Assembly: GCA_030265885.1 (NCBI GenBank) | Contig: JAJDGX010000014.1 | Location: 1-35,798, forward strand | Origin: Ruminococcaceae bacterium OttesenSCG-928-L11 | GTDB taxonomy: Bacteria > Bacillota > Clostridia > Oscillospirales > Ruminococcaceae | DNA length: 35,798 nucleotides | Direction of reading: 5' to 3' | Program-made: the position numbers and the translations under genes | Shown here: positions 23,050 through 29,719 of the stretch, one piece after another | Position numbering within the stretch: the first letter of the stretch is position 1 | Layout of the letters: every line of letters starts with the position of its first letter | The notes under the pieces: generated by a model | What the model saw: only the letters and a program-made list of their open reading frames with translations | Told to the model about the DNA's origin: nothing | Database searches by the model: none

Positions 23050-23078
23050 TTGTTCAGCAGTCGGTTTTGTGCTACAAT
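23050..23078 (+). promoter_or_regulatory. Putative promoter of the helical-repeat gene
   Basis: TTGTTC (23050-23055) and TACAAT (23073-23078), 17-bp spacing, 33 bases before the start codon. The -35 element is weak. Confidence 0.5.
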
Positions 23079-23111
23079 TTGAAGCATCAAGCTGTTAGGG
23101 GGGGCACCGCG

Positions 23112-23483
23112 ATGACAAAGCCGGACTGTGTCGACAAGGACAGCGCACTTCGCGCCATTGCCGATATGATGGCACGGGCAGAACAAGCACAGGTCAAGTT
23201 TGCCATCGGCACGTCTCAGCACACTTTGCAGGAGAATCGCATTCATGCCCTGCGCGTCGCACAGGCGCTTGTATCGGGCGAATCCGGCGTCTTTGTGGAT
23301 GCGGATTTGGAGCGGGCAAGGGCGCCGCTTGCTTCTCTCATCAGCAAATCGGAGAAGGCGCAGAGCAAGCTGCGGGAGGAGAGCTGGCAGCATCAAATGC
23401 TGGGCCGAAATCTGGAGGCGTTGCGGCTGGCGCGGGTGCTGCTGGAAACAAATCGGATGGATAACCAAGGAGGAACGCGGTGA
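23112..23483 (+). CDS. Small helical protein with an internal duplication (unknown function)
   Basis: The 123-residue product has no signal peptide. It is made of two related segments of about 45 residues: one with AIADMMARAEQAQVKF, QHTLQENRIHALRVAQALV; the other with APLASLISKSEKAQSKL, QHQMLGRNLEALRLARVLL. E-K/Q-A-Q-x-K, Q-H, N and A-L-R-x-A lie in register, so each repeat is probably a two-helix hairpin. ATG 23112 has AGGGGGG upstream and is preferred over an upstream open frame that crosses the terminator of the previous gene. I do not recognise the family; a cytosolic protein-interaction role would be a guess. Confidence 0.75.
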   Translation: MTKPDCVDKDSALRAIADMMARAEQAQVKFAIGTSQHTLQENRIHALRVAQALVSGESGVFVDADLERARAPLASLISKSEKAQSKLREESWQHQMLGRNLEALRLARVLLETNRMDNQGGTR

Positions 23484-23547
23484 ACGATGTGATGACTGGA
23501 GAATGGTCAGCGGGAAGTTCTTTTTTCAATAAATGAGTCCCTTTCTC

Positions 23548-23576
23548 TTGATTTTTTGTTAAGGATTTAGTATAAT
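23548..23576 (+). promoter_or_regulatory. Sigma-A promoter upstream of tRNA-Leu
   Basis: TTGATT (23548-23553) and TATAAT (23571-23576) at 17-bp spacing. The tRNA begins about 157 bases after the expected start of transcription. I see no gene in the 256-base spacer. Confidence 0.7.
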
Positions 23577-23739
23577 AACCCTGTTGTTGTTTTGGACTGA
23601 ATGACTCGGCGCAAAACGACTGGCAGCGGAATATCGCCTGAACAAGCAAAATCTGCGACCAGTGCAGCAGTTCAAAGCTGGATTTCAATCAATACGTTTC
23701 TAACACTTTCACCAATTATCCTTCGGGATTTGGATATTT

Positions 23740-23823
23740 GCCGGTGTGATGGAATTGGCAGACGTAGTGGACTCAAAATCCACCGGTGGCGACACCGTGC
23801 CGGTTCGAGTCCGGCCACCGGCA
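23740..23823 (+). tRNA. tRNA-Leu (anticodon CAA)
   Basis: Acceptor stem GCCGGTG/CACCGGC with discriminator A. Anticodon stem GTGGA/TCCAC encloses loop CTCAAAA with anticodon CAA at 23774-23776, decoding UUG. A long variable arm (CGGTGGCGACACCGT) confirms a class II tRNA, and the T-arm contains GTTCGAGTC. The 3' CCA is not encoded. Confidence 0.96.
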
Positions 23824-23847
23824 CTCGCAGCCCAAAGCTGCGCACAG

Positions 23848-23880
23848 GACGCCCTCGGCTTTTGCCGAGGGCGTCTTTTT
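23848..23880 (+). terminator. Terminator of tRNA-Leu
   Basis: GACGCCCTCGGC (23848-23859) and its exact complement (23864-23875) enclose a TTTT loop and are followed by five T residues. A textbook Rho-independent terminator. Confidence 0.95.
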
Positions 23881-23911
23881 ATATCCTGTTTATTATGAAC
23901 CAAACGAACAA

Positions 23912-23942
23912 CCCCGCGTGAAAGCACTGCCATCACGTGGGG
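23912..23942 (-). terminator. Terminator of the metallophosphoesterase gene
   Basis: On the minus strand CCCCACGTGA and TCACGCGGGG (10 bp, one mismatch-type wobble) form a hairpin followed by TTGTTCGTTT, just past the gene stop. Confidence 0.7.
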
Positions 23943-23947
23943 AATTG

Positions 23948-24697
23948 CTATTTGTAATAGGCCGGTACCGGTGGATGGGGCTCGTCCCCAAAGAAGTAGA
24001 AGGCAACGCCCAGTTCCATTTCTATCATGGCGCTCTGGTCGGCGTATTCCTGCACAACCTTTAGCAGGCCGCTTCTGTCGTAGGTGCAGCGTCGCAGGTG
24101 GATGACGCCGTCCTCGATGACCGCGTAGTGGGCGTCCTTGTCGTTGTCGTCGGGGCGGCGGTAGGAGGCGCTGCCGGGATTGAGCCACAGCTTGTCGTCG
24201 GCCAGGGTGTGGATGCACCGCCGATGGGTGTGCCCGAAGATGACGCGCTTTTTGGGGGAATCGGCGGCAGAATGCTTTGCCCAAAATTCATCGAATTCGC
24301 TTTCCATTTCCATGGTCTCGTACCGGGGGCCAAACTGGTGCCGCATGACATAGGCGATGCCGTCCGCCTCAAAGGAGAGGCTGTCCGGCAGGCTGTCCAG
24401 ATAGGCGATGTCATCGTCGTCGAGGAGATGGCAGCAGTGGTGAATCCAGCGGTAATCCCGGCCGTTTACCGATTTCCAATCGGTATCCCGATAGGTGCTG
24501 ACTGTGATGGCGTCGTGGTTTCCCTTTACCACTACCGCGTTGTGCTCCCGCATCCAACGGATGACCTGCTTGGGGTCGGTGCCGTAGTCGGACAAATCCC
24601 CTGCGCAATAAATGGCGTCAATGCCGGTTTCATTGGCCCAGATCGCCTCAAGGGCATAGTGATTGGCGTGAATGTCGGACAATACTAACAGCTTCAT
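23948..24697 (-). CDS. Metallophosphoesterase, YfcE/diadenosine-tetraphosphatase-like
   Basis: The 249-residue cytoplasmic protein shows the calcineurin-like metal-binding motifs in order: SDIHANH (Asp8, His10), AGDLSDYG, KGNHD and GHTHRR, plus LNPGSAS typical of YfcE-like phosphodiesterases. Length fits the family. The start at 24697 follows AAAGGAG; the frame is open upstream, but the extension would run into the promoter. It is a two-metal hydrolase of phosphoesters; the natural substrate (cyclic nucleotide, dinucleotide or phosphoprotein) cannot be told. Monocistronic between its own promoter and terminator. Confidence 0.9.
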   Translation of the reverse strand: MKLLVLSDIHANHYALEAIWANETGIDAIYCAGDLSDYGTDPKQVIRWMREHNAVVVKGNHDAITVSTYRDTDWKSVNGRDYRWIHHCCHLLDDDDIAYLDSLPDSLSFEADGIAYVMRHQFGPRYETMEMESEFDEFWAKHSAADSPKKRVIFGHTHRRCIHTLADDKLWLNPGSASYRRPDDNDKDAHYAVIEDGVIHLRRCTYDRSGLLKVVQEYADQSAMIEMELGVAFYFFGDEPHPPVPAYYK

Positions 24698-24737
24698 GGG
24701 GGCTCCTTTCTGTTGTACAAATTGGCAGTATACTCCC

Positions 24738-24766
24738 ATTATACGGAATTGCAAGCCAAATTTCAA
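24738..24766 (-). promoter_or_regulatory. Sigma-A promoter of the metallophosphoesterase gene
   Basis: On the minus strand TTGAAA (24766-24761) and TATAAT (24743-24738), 17-bp spacing; the start codon lies about 34 bases after the predicted transcription start. Confidence 0.85.
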
Positions 24767-24820
24767 TGAATCAATGAGGATTTGCTTTTTCGCCGATTAA
24801 AACGCTGCAATAGAAATTTA

Positions 24821-24866
24821 CACACCCATCATACCCACCATATATTTATCGGGTATGATGGGTGTG
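24821..24866 (+). repeat. Perfect 16-bp inverted repeat upstream of the repeat lipoprotein gene
   Basis: CACACCCATCATACCC (24821-24836) and its exact complement (24851-24866) enclose a 14-base AT-rich loop. It lies 59 bases before the start codon, in the 5' region of the lipoprotein gene. GGGGAAAAA follows, so it is not a canonical terminator in the plus direction. It could be an operator, an mRNA stabiliser or part of a leader. Confidence 0.65.
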
Positions 24867-24925
24867 GGGAAAAATATTTTGGGTTGTATCCGTGGAATCG
24901 AATCTGTAACGAGAGGAGAATCGCA

Positions 24926-25912
24926 ATGGATAAAATCAGGCATATGGCACATACGGCGTGCATTCTGCTGCTGGCGGGTATTCTGTGTCTGGGACTTGTG
25001 TCCTGCATGACAGATGGCGCAGCGGAACCGGAGCCGGGAGCAGCACAAGGCTCGGGGGTAATCCGAGTGACGCCGGTGGCAGCGTGGGGCACACCGGATG
25101 CGGAAAAACCGGACGCCCCCTACGAGCATATCCCTCTGCCGGCGGATAAGGCGCCGCCGAAGCAGCAATCCGCCGACGGAACCGCCGAGGTAATCGATGC
25201 GGAAATCGCAGACCTTCCCAATCCTCCTATCCCGCTGGCCCCGGAGAAAAAGACAGAGCCCGCTGAACAAGCCACCCGCTTTACCAATACCCCCGACGCG
25301 GAAATCCCCGCTCTCCCCGATGTGGCCATCCCGCTGGCCCCCGAGGCAAAGCCGGAGACGGAACAGCCGGCCACCCGCTTTACCAATACCCCTGACGCGG
25401 AAATCCCTGCTCTCCCCGATGTGGCCATCCCGCTGGCTCCCGAGGCAAAGCCGGAGACGAAACAGCCGGCCACCCGCTTTACCAATACTCCCGATGCGGA
25501 AATCCCCGACGCTCCCTATGAGCATGGCCCCCTGCCTCAAGTCGACAAGGAGGCTGCAACCGAAAAAGTGGATGCGGTGCTGCCGGATCCCATTCTTCCC
25601 CAAACCGCACAGCCTTATCGCGAATACCATTATTATACCTATCGCATTACCGAAAAGGTGCGCACTCGGACAGAGAGCACCAACACGTATTTTGTGACAG
25701 TGGATGATTCTGATACCAGCAAAGTCATCGACCGGGATGTGCTGAGCATGGCAAAGAAGATAGCGGCAAACCACACGGACGCCGGTCGTCATCTTCTCAA
25801 TTTCTACCCTGCGGGAACGACACTGGAACAGCGGGGGAAGCCCTTTGCCCTGGTGGAGCTGCGGGCAGGCAGGGAGCCTGTGCTTCTCTCCTTCACCTCG
25901 CCCAATGCATAA
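24926..25912 (+). CDS. Lipoprotein with 33-residue tandem repeats
   Basis: The 328-residue product has a lipoprotein signal with lipobox GLVSC (Cys27). Residues about 50-215 are Pro/Ala/Glu-rich and contain 33-residue repeats built from ATRFTNTPDAEIPALPDV and AIPLAPEAKPETEQP. Two are full copies; degenerate copies stand before and after, and DAPYEH-x-PLP motifs bracket the block. The last 100 residues look folded (YREYHYYTYRITEKVRTRTE, FVTVDDSDTSKVIDRDV). The repeat region is probably an extended wall-spanning stalk carrying the C-terminal domain; this is inferred. ATG 24926 follows GAGAGGAG. Function unknown. A terminator follows. Confidence 0.82.
   Translation: MDKIRHMAHTACILLLAGILCLGLVSCMTDGAAEPEPGAAQGSGVIRVTPVAAWGTPDAEKPDAPYEHIPLPADKAPPKQQSADGTAEVIDAEIADLPNPPIPLAPEKKTEPAEQATRFTNTPDAEIPALPDVAIPLAPEAKPETEQPATRFTNTPDAEIPALPDVAIPLAPEAKPETKQPATRFTNTPDAEIPDAPYEHGPLPQVDKEAATEKVDAVLPDPILPQTAQPYREYHYYTYRITEKVRTRTESTNTYFVTVDDSDTSKVIDRDVLSMAKKIAANHTDAGRHLLNFYPAGTTLEQRGKPFALVELRAGREPVLLSFTSPNA
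25271..25510 (+). repeat. 99-bp tandem direct repeats inside the lipoprotein gene
   Basis: Copies begin at 25271, 25370 and 25469, exactly 99 bp apart. The first two are full length and almost identical; the third matches for about 42 bp. A diverged half copy lies just upstream (about 25196-25270). High nucleotide identity and an exact multiple of 3 indicate recent in-frame duplication, with potential for copy-number variation. Confidence 0.9.
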
Positions 25913-25933
25913 AGCTGCGTCTGAACGCACACG

Positions 25934-25968
25934 AAGCCGCCTCCACAAGGATACCGTGGGGGCGGCTT
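25934..25968 (+). terminator. Terminator of the repeat lipoprotein gene
   Basis: AAGCCGCCTCCAC (25934-25946) pairs with GTGGGGGCGGCTT (25956-25968), 13 bp with one T-G pair. A T-run (CTGTTTTTT) follows a few bases later. Confidence 0.8.
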
Positions 25969-26025
25969 TGCGGCTGTTTTTTGCCCGGTTGCCGGCGGCT
26001 GACACAAAGTGATTGCGAGATTGCA

Positions 26026-26081
26026 AACAAACCCGCTTGATAAATCAATAGCGGGTTTGTTAAGGGGTTCAACCCCTTAAC
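26026..26081 (-). terminator. Overlapping hairpins downstream of the MutS2-like gene
   Basis: Two perfect hairpins share three bases: AACAAACCCGCT (26026-26037) with its complement at 26050-26061, and GTTAAGGGG (26059-26067) with its complement at 26073-26081. In the minus direction the longer one is followed by TGCAATC after TTTGTT, so it can terminate mutS2 transcription. The two cannot form fully at the same time. The remaining 80 bases before the mutS2 stop show nothing further. Confidence 0.65.
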
Positions 26082-26161
26082 CGGGGCAAGGGCACAGCTG
26101 CGTCAGCAGATGTTGAGCCCCATTCTAAATGCGCCGCAGGCTCCACTCACCAGGCTCCACA

Positions 26162-28057
26162 TCACGACTCCACGGTGACCTCCAAATCCGGTCGGTGCTT
26201 TTTGCTCATCTGGTGGCGAGCCTTTCGGGCTTCCACCGAATCGAACACGATGGAAAAGTCGTAGTCCTCCGGGTACAGCTCGGTAGCGGCCACCTTCAGC
26301 TTCAGGCGTTTGTGCTTGATCAGCAGCTTTTCCCCCTTGACCTGCACCCCCACATTGCCGCTGGAGTCGGCGGTGCGGTACACAATGCCAATGTCCCGGG
26401 AGGGATAGACCACCACACTGTCGCCGACATGGAACTTTTCGGCGTGAGTGGCGGGACGGGGCTGTCCCTGAGCGCGGATCACTCCGGGCTGACGGGGCTG
26501 AGGCGCATCGACGGGTTCGGCGTCGGCGACGATGGGCTCGCCGTAGGCCTCGGCCCGGGCGCGGGCCAGAAGGGCGGTGGGGAAGCCCAGTTTTTCGGCG
26601 ATGTACAGGGCACAGCTTTCCCCGGAGCGGCCCAGTTCCAGCCGGTACAGGGGGGAGAGGGTCTCCCGGTCAAACTGCATGCGGGCACTGATGACGCCCT
26701 CTGTCTGCTCCGCGTACTCCTTCACCTGGGGGTAATGGGTGGTGACAAGGAAGAGGCATTTGCGGCGGCGCAGTTCCTCCAGCACGGCCACGGCAATGCC
26801 CATGCCCTCGGCGGGGTCGGTGCCGCTGCCCAGTTCATCCAGCAGCACCAGGCTTTCCGGGCCGGCCTGATCCAGCACGGCGATGACGTTTTTCATATGG
26901 CCGGAAAAGGTGGAAAGGTTCTCGGAGATGCTTTGGCCGTCGCCGATGTCGCACAGATAATTGCCGTTCATGCACAGGACAGTGTCCGCCCCAGCCGGGA
27001 CATGGAGCCCGCACTGAGCCATTACGGACAGAAGGCCCACCGTCTTGATGGCAACGGTTTTTCCGCCGGTATTGGGGCCGGTGATGATGACGCCGTGGAC
27101 GGCCGCGTCGATGGAAAAGTCCAGGGGGACGGCTGTCCGTTTATCCAGAAGAGGGTGACGCCCCTGGCGAATGTCGATGCGGCGTTCCGTGGTCAGCGTG
27201 GGGGGGATGGCGTCCATGGCGGCGGAAAGCTTGGCCTTGGCAAACTGGAAATCCAGCTCCGCCAGCGCCTCCATATTCAGGCGGATGGATGGGATATAAT
27301 CCGCCACCATAGCGGTCAGCATATACAGAACCCGGCGGATTTCGTTGTCCTCGTCAATTTGCAGGCTGGACAGGGCGGAGGTCAGCTTGGAGACGGAGTG
27401 GGGCTCCATAAAGCAGGTAGCGCCACTGCCCGATACATCCACCAGGGAGCCGGGGAACTTGGCGCGGAACTCCTTTTTCACCGGCACAACATAGCGACCG
27501 TTTTTCTGGGAGACATAGCTGTCGGCAAACCAGCTTTGATTGCCCCGAAGGATGGAGGCCAGCTTTTCCTTGATTTGAGCCTCTGTCTGCTCGATTTTTC
27601 GCCGGGCATCCCGTAGGCCGGGGGTGGCGTCGCCGTCGACGATGCCACTGCGAATGCAGCGATCGATTTCGTTCCGCAGCTCGCTGAGGTCGGCAAAGCC
27701 GCCGCCGTAGGAGGCGATGCGGTCATCGATTTCGCCGGCCCGCTTCAGGTAGGCTTCCATGCGCAGGCAGGAGGAGGCAAACATGGAAAGGGACTCCAGC
27801 TGCTCCGGCAGAAGCATGCTGTCGGCCTGGCACAGGGTAAGAACCGCGTCCACCCCCTTCATGGCGGTGAGAGGAGGCGTGCCGCAGCTGTCCAAAATCC
27901 GCCGGGCGGAGGTTGTCATCTCCATGGCCTGACGGCACCGCGCCTCGTCCAGAAATGGCTCCATTTTTTGGATGCGTGCCTGGGCAGGCTCGGAAAGAGC
28001 CATATCGGACAGTTGGGTAAGAATCTGGGAAAATTCAAGGGTTTTCAGTGATTTCAT
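26162..28057 (-). CDS. MutS2-type ATPase without a Smr domain
   Basis: The 631-residue protein has MutS-family core, lever and clamp-like helices (1-290, with SGSGATCFMEP), then the ABC-type ATPase: Walker A GPNTGGKT (327-334), STFSGHM (382-388), Walker B VLLDELGSGTDP (Asp407, Glu408) and the switch His in VTTHYPQVKEYA. A beta-rich C-terminus follows (VGDSVVVYPSRDIGIVY, VQVKGEKLLIKHKRLKLKV). It is shorter than B. subtilis MutS2 (about 785 residues) because the C-terminal Smr nuclease domain is absent. MutS2 is linked to suppression of recombination and, in B. subtilis, to splitting of collided ribosomes. ATG 28057 follows AGGAG. A complex leader lies upstream. Confidence 0.88.
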   Translation of the reverse strand: MKSLKTLEFSQILTQLSDMALSEPAQARIQKMEPFLDEARCRQAMEMTTSARRILDSCGTPPLTAMKGVDAVLTLCQADSMLLPEQLESLSMFASSCLRMEAYLKRAGEIDDRIASYGGGFADLSELRNEIDRCIRSGIVDGDATPGLRDARRKIEQTEAQIKEKLASILRGNQSWFADSYVSQKNGRYVVPVKKEFRAKFPGSLVDVSGSGATCFMEPHSVSKLTSALSSLQIDEDNEIRRVLYMLTAMVADYIPSIRLNMEALAELDFQFAKAKLSAAMDAIPPTLTTERRIDIRQGRHPLLDKRTAVPLDFSIDAAVHGVIITGPNTGGKTVAIKTVGLLSVMAQCGLHVPAGADTVLCMNGNYLCDIGDGQSISENLSTFSGHMKNVIAVLDQAGPESLVLLDELGSGTDPAEGMGIAVAVLEELRRRKCLFLVTTHYPQVKEYAEQTEGVISARMQFDRETLSPLYRLELGRSGESCALYIAEKLGFPTALLARARAEAYGEPIVADAEPVDAPQPRQPGVIRAQGQPRPATHAEKFHVGDSVVVYPSRDIGIVYRTADSSGNVGVQVKGEKLLIKHKRLKLKVAATELYPEDYDFSIVFDSVEARKARHQMSKKHRPDLEVTVES

Positions 28058-28102
28058 GGGTGTAACTCCTATAAAATTAGTTGATTTGATGCAGTATAAC
28101 GC

Positions 28103-28168
28103 AAAAATGCCTACGGATTTCCCTGACAATTCCGCGACAAAGCGCGGAGGCAGATGCTCCCGTAGGCA
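28103..28168 (-). terminator. Second terminator-like structure before the MutS2-like gene
   Basis: On the minus strand TGCCTACGG (28168-28160) pairs with CCGTAGGCA (28116-28108), followed by five T residues (28107-28103). An inner 6-bp hairpin (28131-28136 with 28143-28148) sits in the loop. Together with the hairpin upstream it would strongly limit readthrough into the gene. Confidence 0.7.
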
Positions 28169-28184
28169 ATTCCCATATATTCAC

Positions 28185-28214
28185 AAAAAAAGCGCGGCAG
28201 AAAATCTGCCACGC
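28185..28214 (-). terminator. First terminator in the MutS2-like leader
   Basis: On the minus strand GCGTGGCAGA-TTT-TCTGCCGCGC (28214-28192, one mismatch) is followed directly by seven T residues (28191-28185). A strong Rho-independent terminator with no complete gene before it, which marks either an attenuator or the end of a small RNA. Confidence 0.9.
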
Positions 28215-28425
28215 TGCTGCGAGTATATCGTCATAAGCAGTCTGTAAAGGCAGGGCCGAAGGCAGCAACGCACAACAAAAAGAGGGAATCCTCCCCTTGC
28301 GATACGAACCGGCAACCTTCGGTGTATTCAGTTTAAACTGAAAGCACCATTACAGACAATTCCGACACAAACACAGCTCCTTTGAATGGTATGTTGGAAC
28401 GGCGAATAGACACGATTCACTGTTC
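28215..28425 (-). ncRNA. Structured leader or small RNA upstream of the MutS2-like gene
   Basis: Transcription from the promoter at 28432-28460 should yield an RNA of about 240 nt ending at the first terminator. Its core is closed by an 8-bp helix (GTCTGTAA 28357-28350 with TTACAGAC 28247-28240). Inside are a 16-nt palindromic hairpin (28327-28342, within a GGTG/CACC helix at 28321-28348) and a helix pairing CCGAAGG (28322-28316) with CCTTCGG (28262-28256), capped by a GAGG/CCTC hairpin. The 5' strand of the closing helix lies inside a possible leader ORF (28333-28368). I do not recognise an Rfam family; 6S RNA or an unknown riboswitch are alternatives to an attenuator. Confidence 0.6.
28333..28368 (-). 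CDS. Possible 11-residue leader peptide
   Basis: AAAGGAG (28383-28377) stands 8 bases before GTG 28368, which opens a frame for MSELSVMVLSV and stops at TAA (28335-28333). The ribosome binding site is as good as those of the real genes here. The stop codon lies inside the palindromic hairpin, and codons 4-6 form the 5' strand of the helix closing the leader structure, so translation would change RNA folding. Real expression is unproven and short ORFs arise by chance. Confidence 0.4.
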   Translation of the reverse strand: MSELSVMVLSV

Positions 28426-28431
28426 GCAATC

Positions 28432-28460
28432 AGTATACACGGGGCGATACCGTTTGTCAA
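28432..28460 (-). promoter_or_regulatory. Consensus sigma-A promoter for the MutS2-like leader
   Basis: On the minus strand a perfect TTGACA (28460-28455) and TATACT (28437-28432) are 17 bp apart. It lies 30 bases past the stop of the HD-domain gene and about 370 bases before the MutS2-like start codon. Confidence 0.9.
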
Positions 28461-28489
28461 GCGCCGGTATTTTTTTCCTCGCGCCCGGT

Positions 28490-29041
28490 TTACAGGCTGC
28501 GCATGGCCAAAATGGTCTCGCTGATCAAATCGTCCAGTTCCCAGCCCAACAGCTCCGCGCCGTGGCGGATGGTGTCCCGGGAGCAGCCGGCGGCGAATTT
28601 TTTGTCTTTGAACTTCTTTTTCACGCTGGGCAGTTCCAGGTCGGAGACGCTTTTGCTGGGGCGCATCAGGGCGACTGCGCCGATGAGGCCGGTCAATTCG
28701 TCGACGGCGTAAAGAACCCGCTCCATAAGGGACTCCGGCTGGTAAACCGAGCCTGTCATGCCGTAGCCGTGGCTCATGGCGGAGCGGATGACGCTGTCGT
28801 CGATGCCTTCCTCCCGCAGCAGTTCCACACCCTTGACGCAGTGCTCGGCGGGGTATCGTTCAAAATCGATGTCGTGAAGCATGCCGACTACCCGCCAGAA
28901 GGCCTCCCGGTCGGGGTCGTGCTTCGCCGCAAACCAGCCCATGACGCCGGATACGGTCTCGCCATGACGCATGTGAAACTCTTCCTGGTTGTACTTTGCC
29001 AGCAGGTCTCTGGCCTGGGATACATCGGGGATAAACGCCAT
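28490..29041 (-). CDS. HD-domain phosphohydrolase-like protein
   Basis: The 183-residue cytoplasmic protein has an HD-superfamily metal site: His26 (MRHGETVSG), His56-Asp57 (GMLHDIDFERYP), further His67 and His91, and Asp114 (YAVDELTGLIGAVALMRPSK). This arrangement matches the HDIG-type clostridial proteins annotated as hydrolases or phosphohydrolases of unknown substrate. ATG 29041 follows GAGGAGG; a longer frame upstream lacks support. It lies 136 bases downstream of the acetyltransferase gene on the same strand and ends just before the MutS2-like promoter. Confidence 0.88.
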   Translation of the reverse strand: MAFIPDVSQARDLLAKYNQEEFHMRHGETVSGVMGWFAAKHDPDREAFWRVVGMLHDIDFERYPAEHCVKGVELLREEGIDDSVIRSAMSHGYGMTGSVYQPESLMERVLYAVDELTGLIGAVALMRPSKSVSDLELPSVKKKFKDKKFAAGCSRDTIRHGAELLGWELDDLISETILAMRSL

Positions 29042-29177
29042 TGTACATTGCCTCCTCAAGTCAAATCCAATTGGGGATTGCGGTGGGAACCATGGCATAG
29101 TATAGCAGATTTCGGGGAGAAATCCAACCGAGAAGCAAACGGATGTTGGCAGTTTGTTTGCTGGATTGGCAGGAGGG

Positions 29178-29687
29178 TCAGCGCAGGGGAATCCAATAGC
29201 GCTCGACGATATTGCCGTCCTCCTCGACCACCTCGTTTTCCAGGATACCGCCTTTTTTCTGCGCTGTTTTTGCGGAGGCGATGTTGCCCTTATCGCAGGT
29301 GACGAGGGCTTTTTCCATCGATAGCTCCCGGCAGCGATCAAGGGCGTGGGCAAGCATCTCGGAGCCGTACCCCTTGCGGCGTTCCGACGGGCGAATGCCG
29401 TAGCCGATGTGCCCGCCCGAATACAAAAGTGCATCATTCAGCGAATGTCTGACGGCGATTGTGCCGACAATTTTGCCACTTACAATGGCAAAATAGACAT
29501 CGCCTGTCACCCAATCAGAGGTGGAGTTGGTTTGACTCCATATCACTTTTTCCAGCCAGCTTTCGTAGCTTTCCGCATTCATAAAGCCGTTGCTGCCGTG
29601 GATGTGGGTTTCACCCCGGTCGATGTGTTCCTGTCGATAGTCCCAGGCGGCTTGCTTGTGCCCGATTGTCGGAATCACCAGTTTCAT
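29178..29687 (-). CDS. GNAT-family N-acetyltransferase
   Basis: The 169-residue protein shows the acetyl-CoA binding signature IGYGIRPSERRKGYGSEML (R-R-K-G-Y-G loop), beta-4 IVGTIAVRHSLN and the C-terminal VTCDKGNIASAKTAQKKGG, as in YycN-like acetyltransferases. The acceptor is unknown (small amine or protein). ATG 29687 is preferred because family similarity starts at MKLVIPTI. A GTG at 29723 in frame overlaps the stop of the upstream oxidoreductase gene (GTGA), which would allow a coupled start with 12 extra residues. The two genes are probably cotranscribed. Confidence 0.88.
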   Translation of the reverse strand: MKLVIPTIGHKQAAWDYRQEHIDRGETHIHGSNGFMNAESYESWLEKVIWSQTNSTSDWVTGDVYFAIVSGKIVGTIAVRHSLNDALLYSGGHIGYGIRPSERRKGYGSEMLAHALDRCRELSMEKALVTCDKGNIASAKTAQKKGGILENEVVEEDGNIVERYWIPLR

Positions 29688-29719
29688 ATGCTTCACGCTC
29701 CATTTATCGGGTAAAGGGA

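Noticed and set aside
23601-23921. 106-codon ORF covering tRNA-Leu
   Set aside because: It reads through a clear tRNA gene and its terminator; there is no ribosome binding site.
25271-25510. CRISPR-like regular repeats
   Set aside because: The units are contiguous 99-bp in-frame coding repeats without spacers.
26129-27616. 495-codon plus-strand open frame
   Set aside because: Antisense to the MutS2-like gene, whose Walker motifs prove the coding strand.
28240-28357. Signal recognition particle RNA
   Set aside because: GGGCCGAAGGCAGCAAC on the plus strand loosely resembles the SRP helix 8 motif, but the GGAAGGAAGCAG core is absent, and the promoter and terminators are on the opposite strand.
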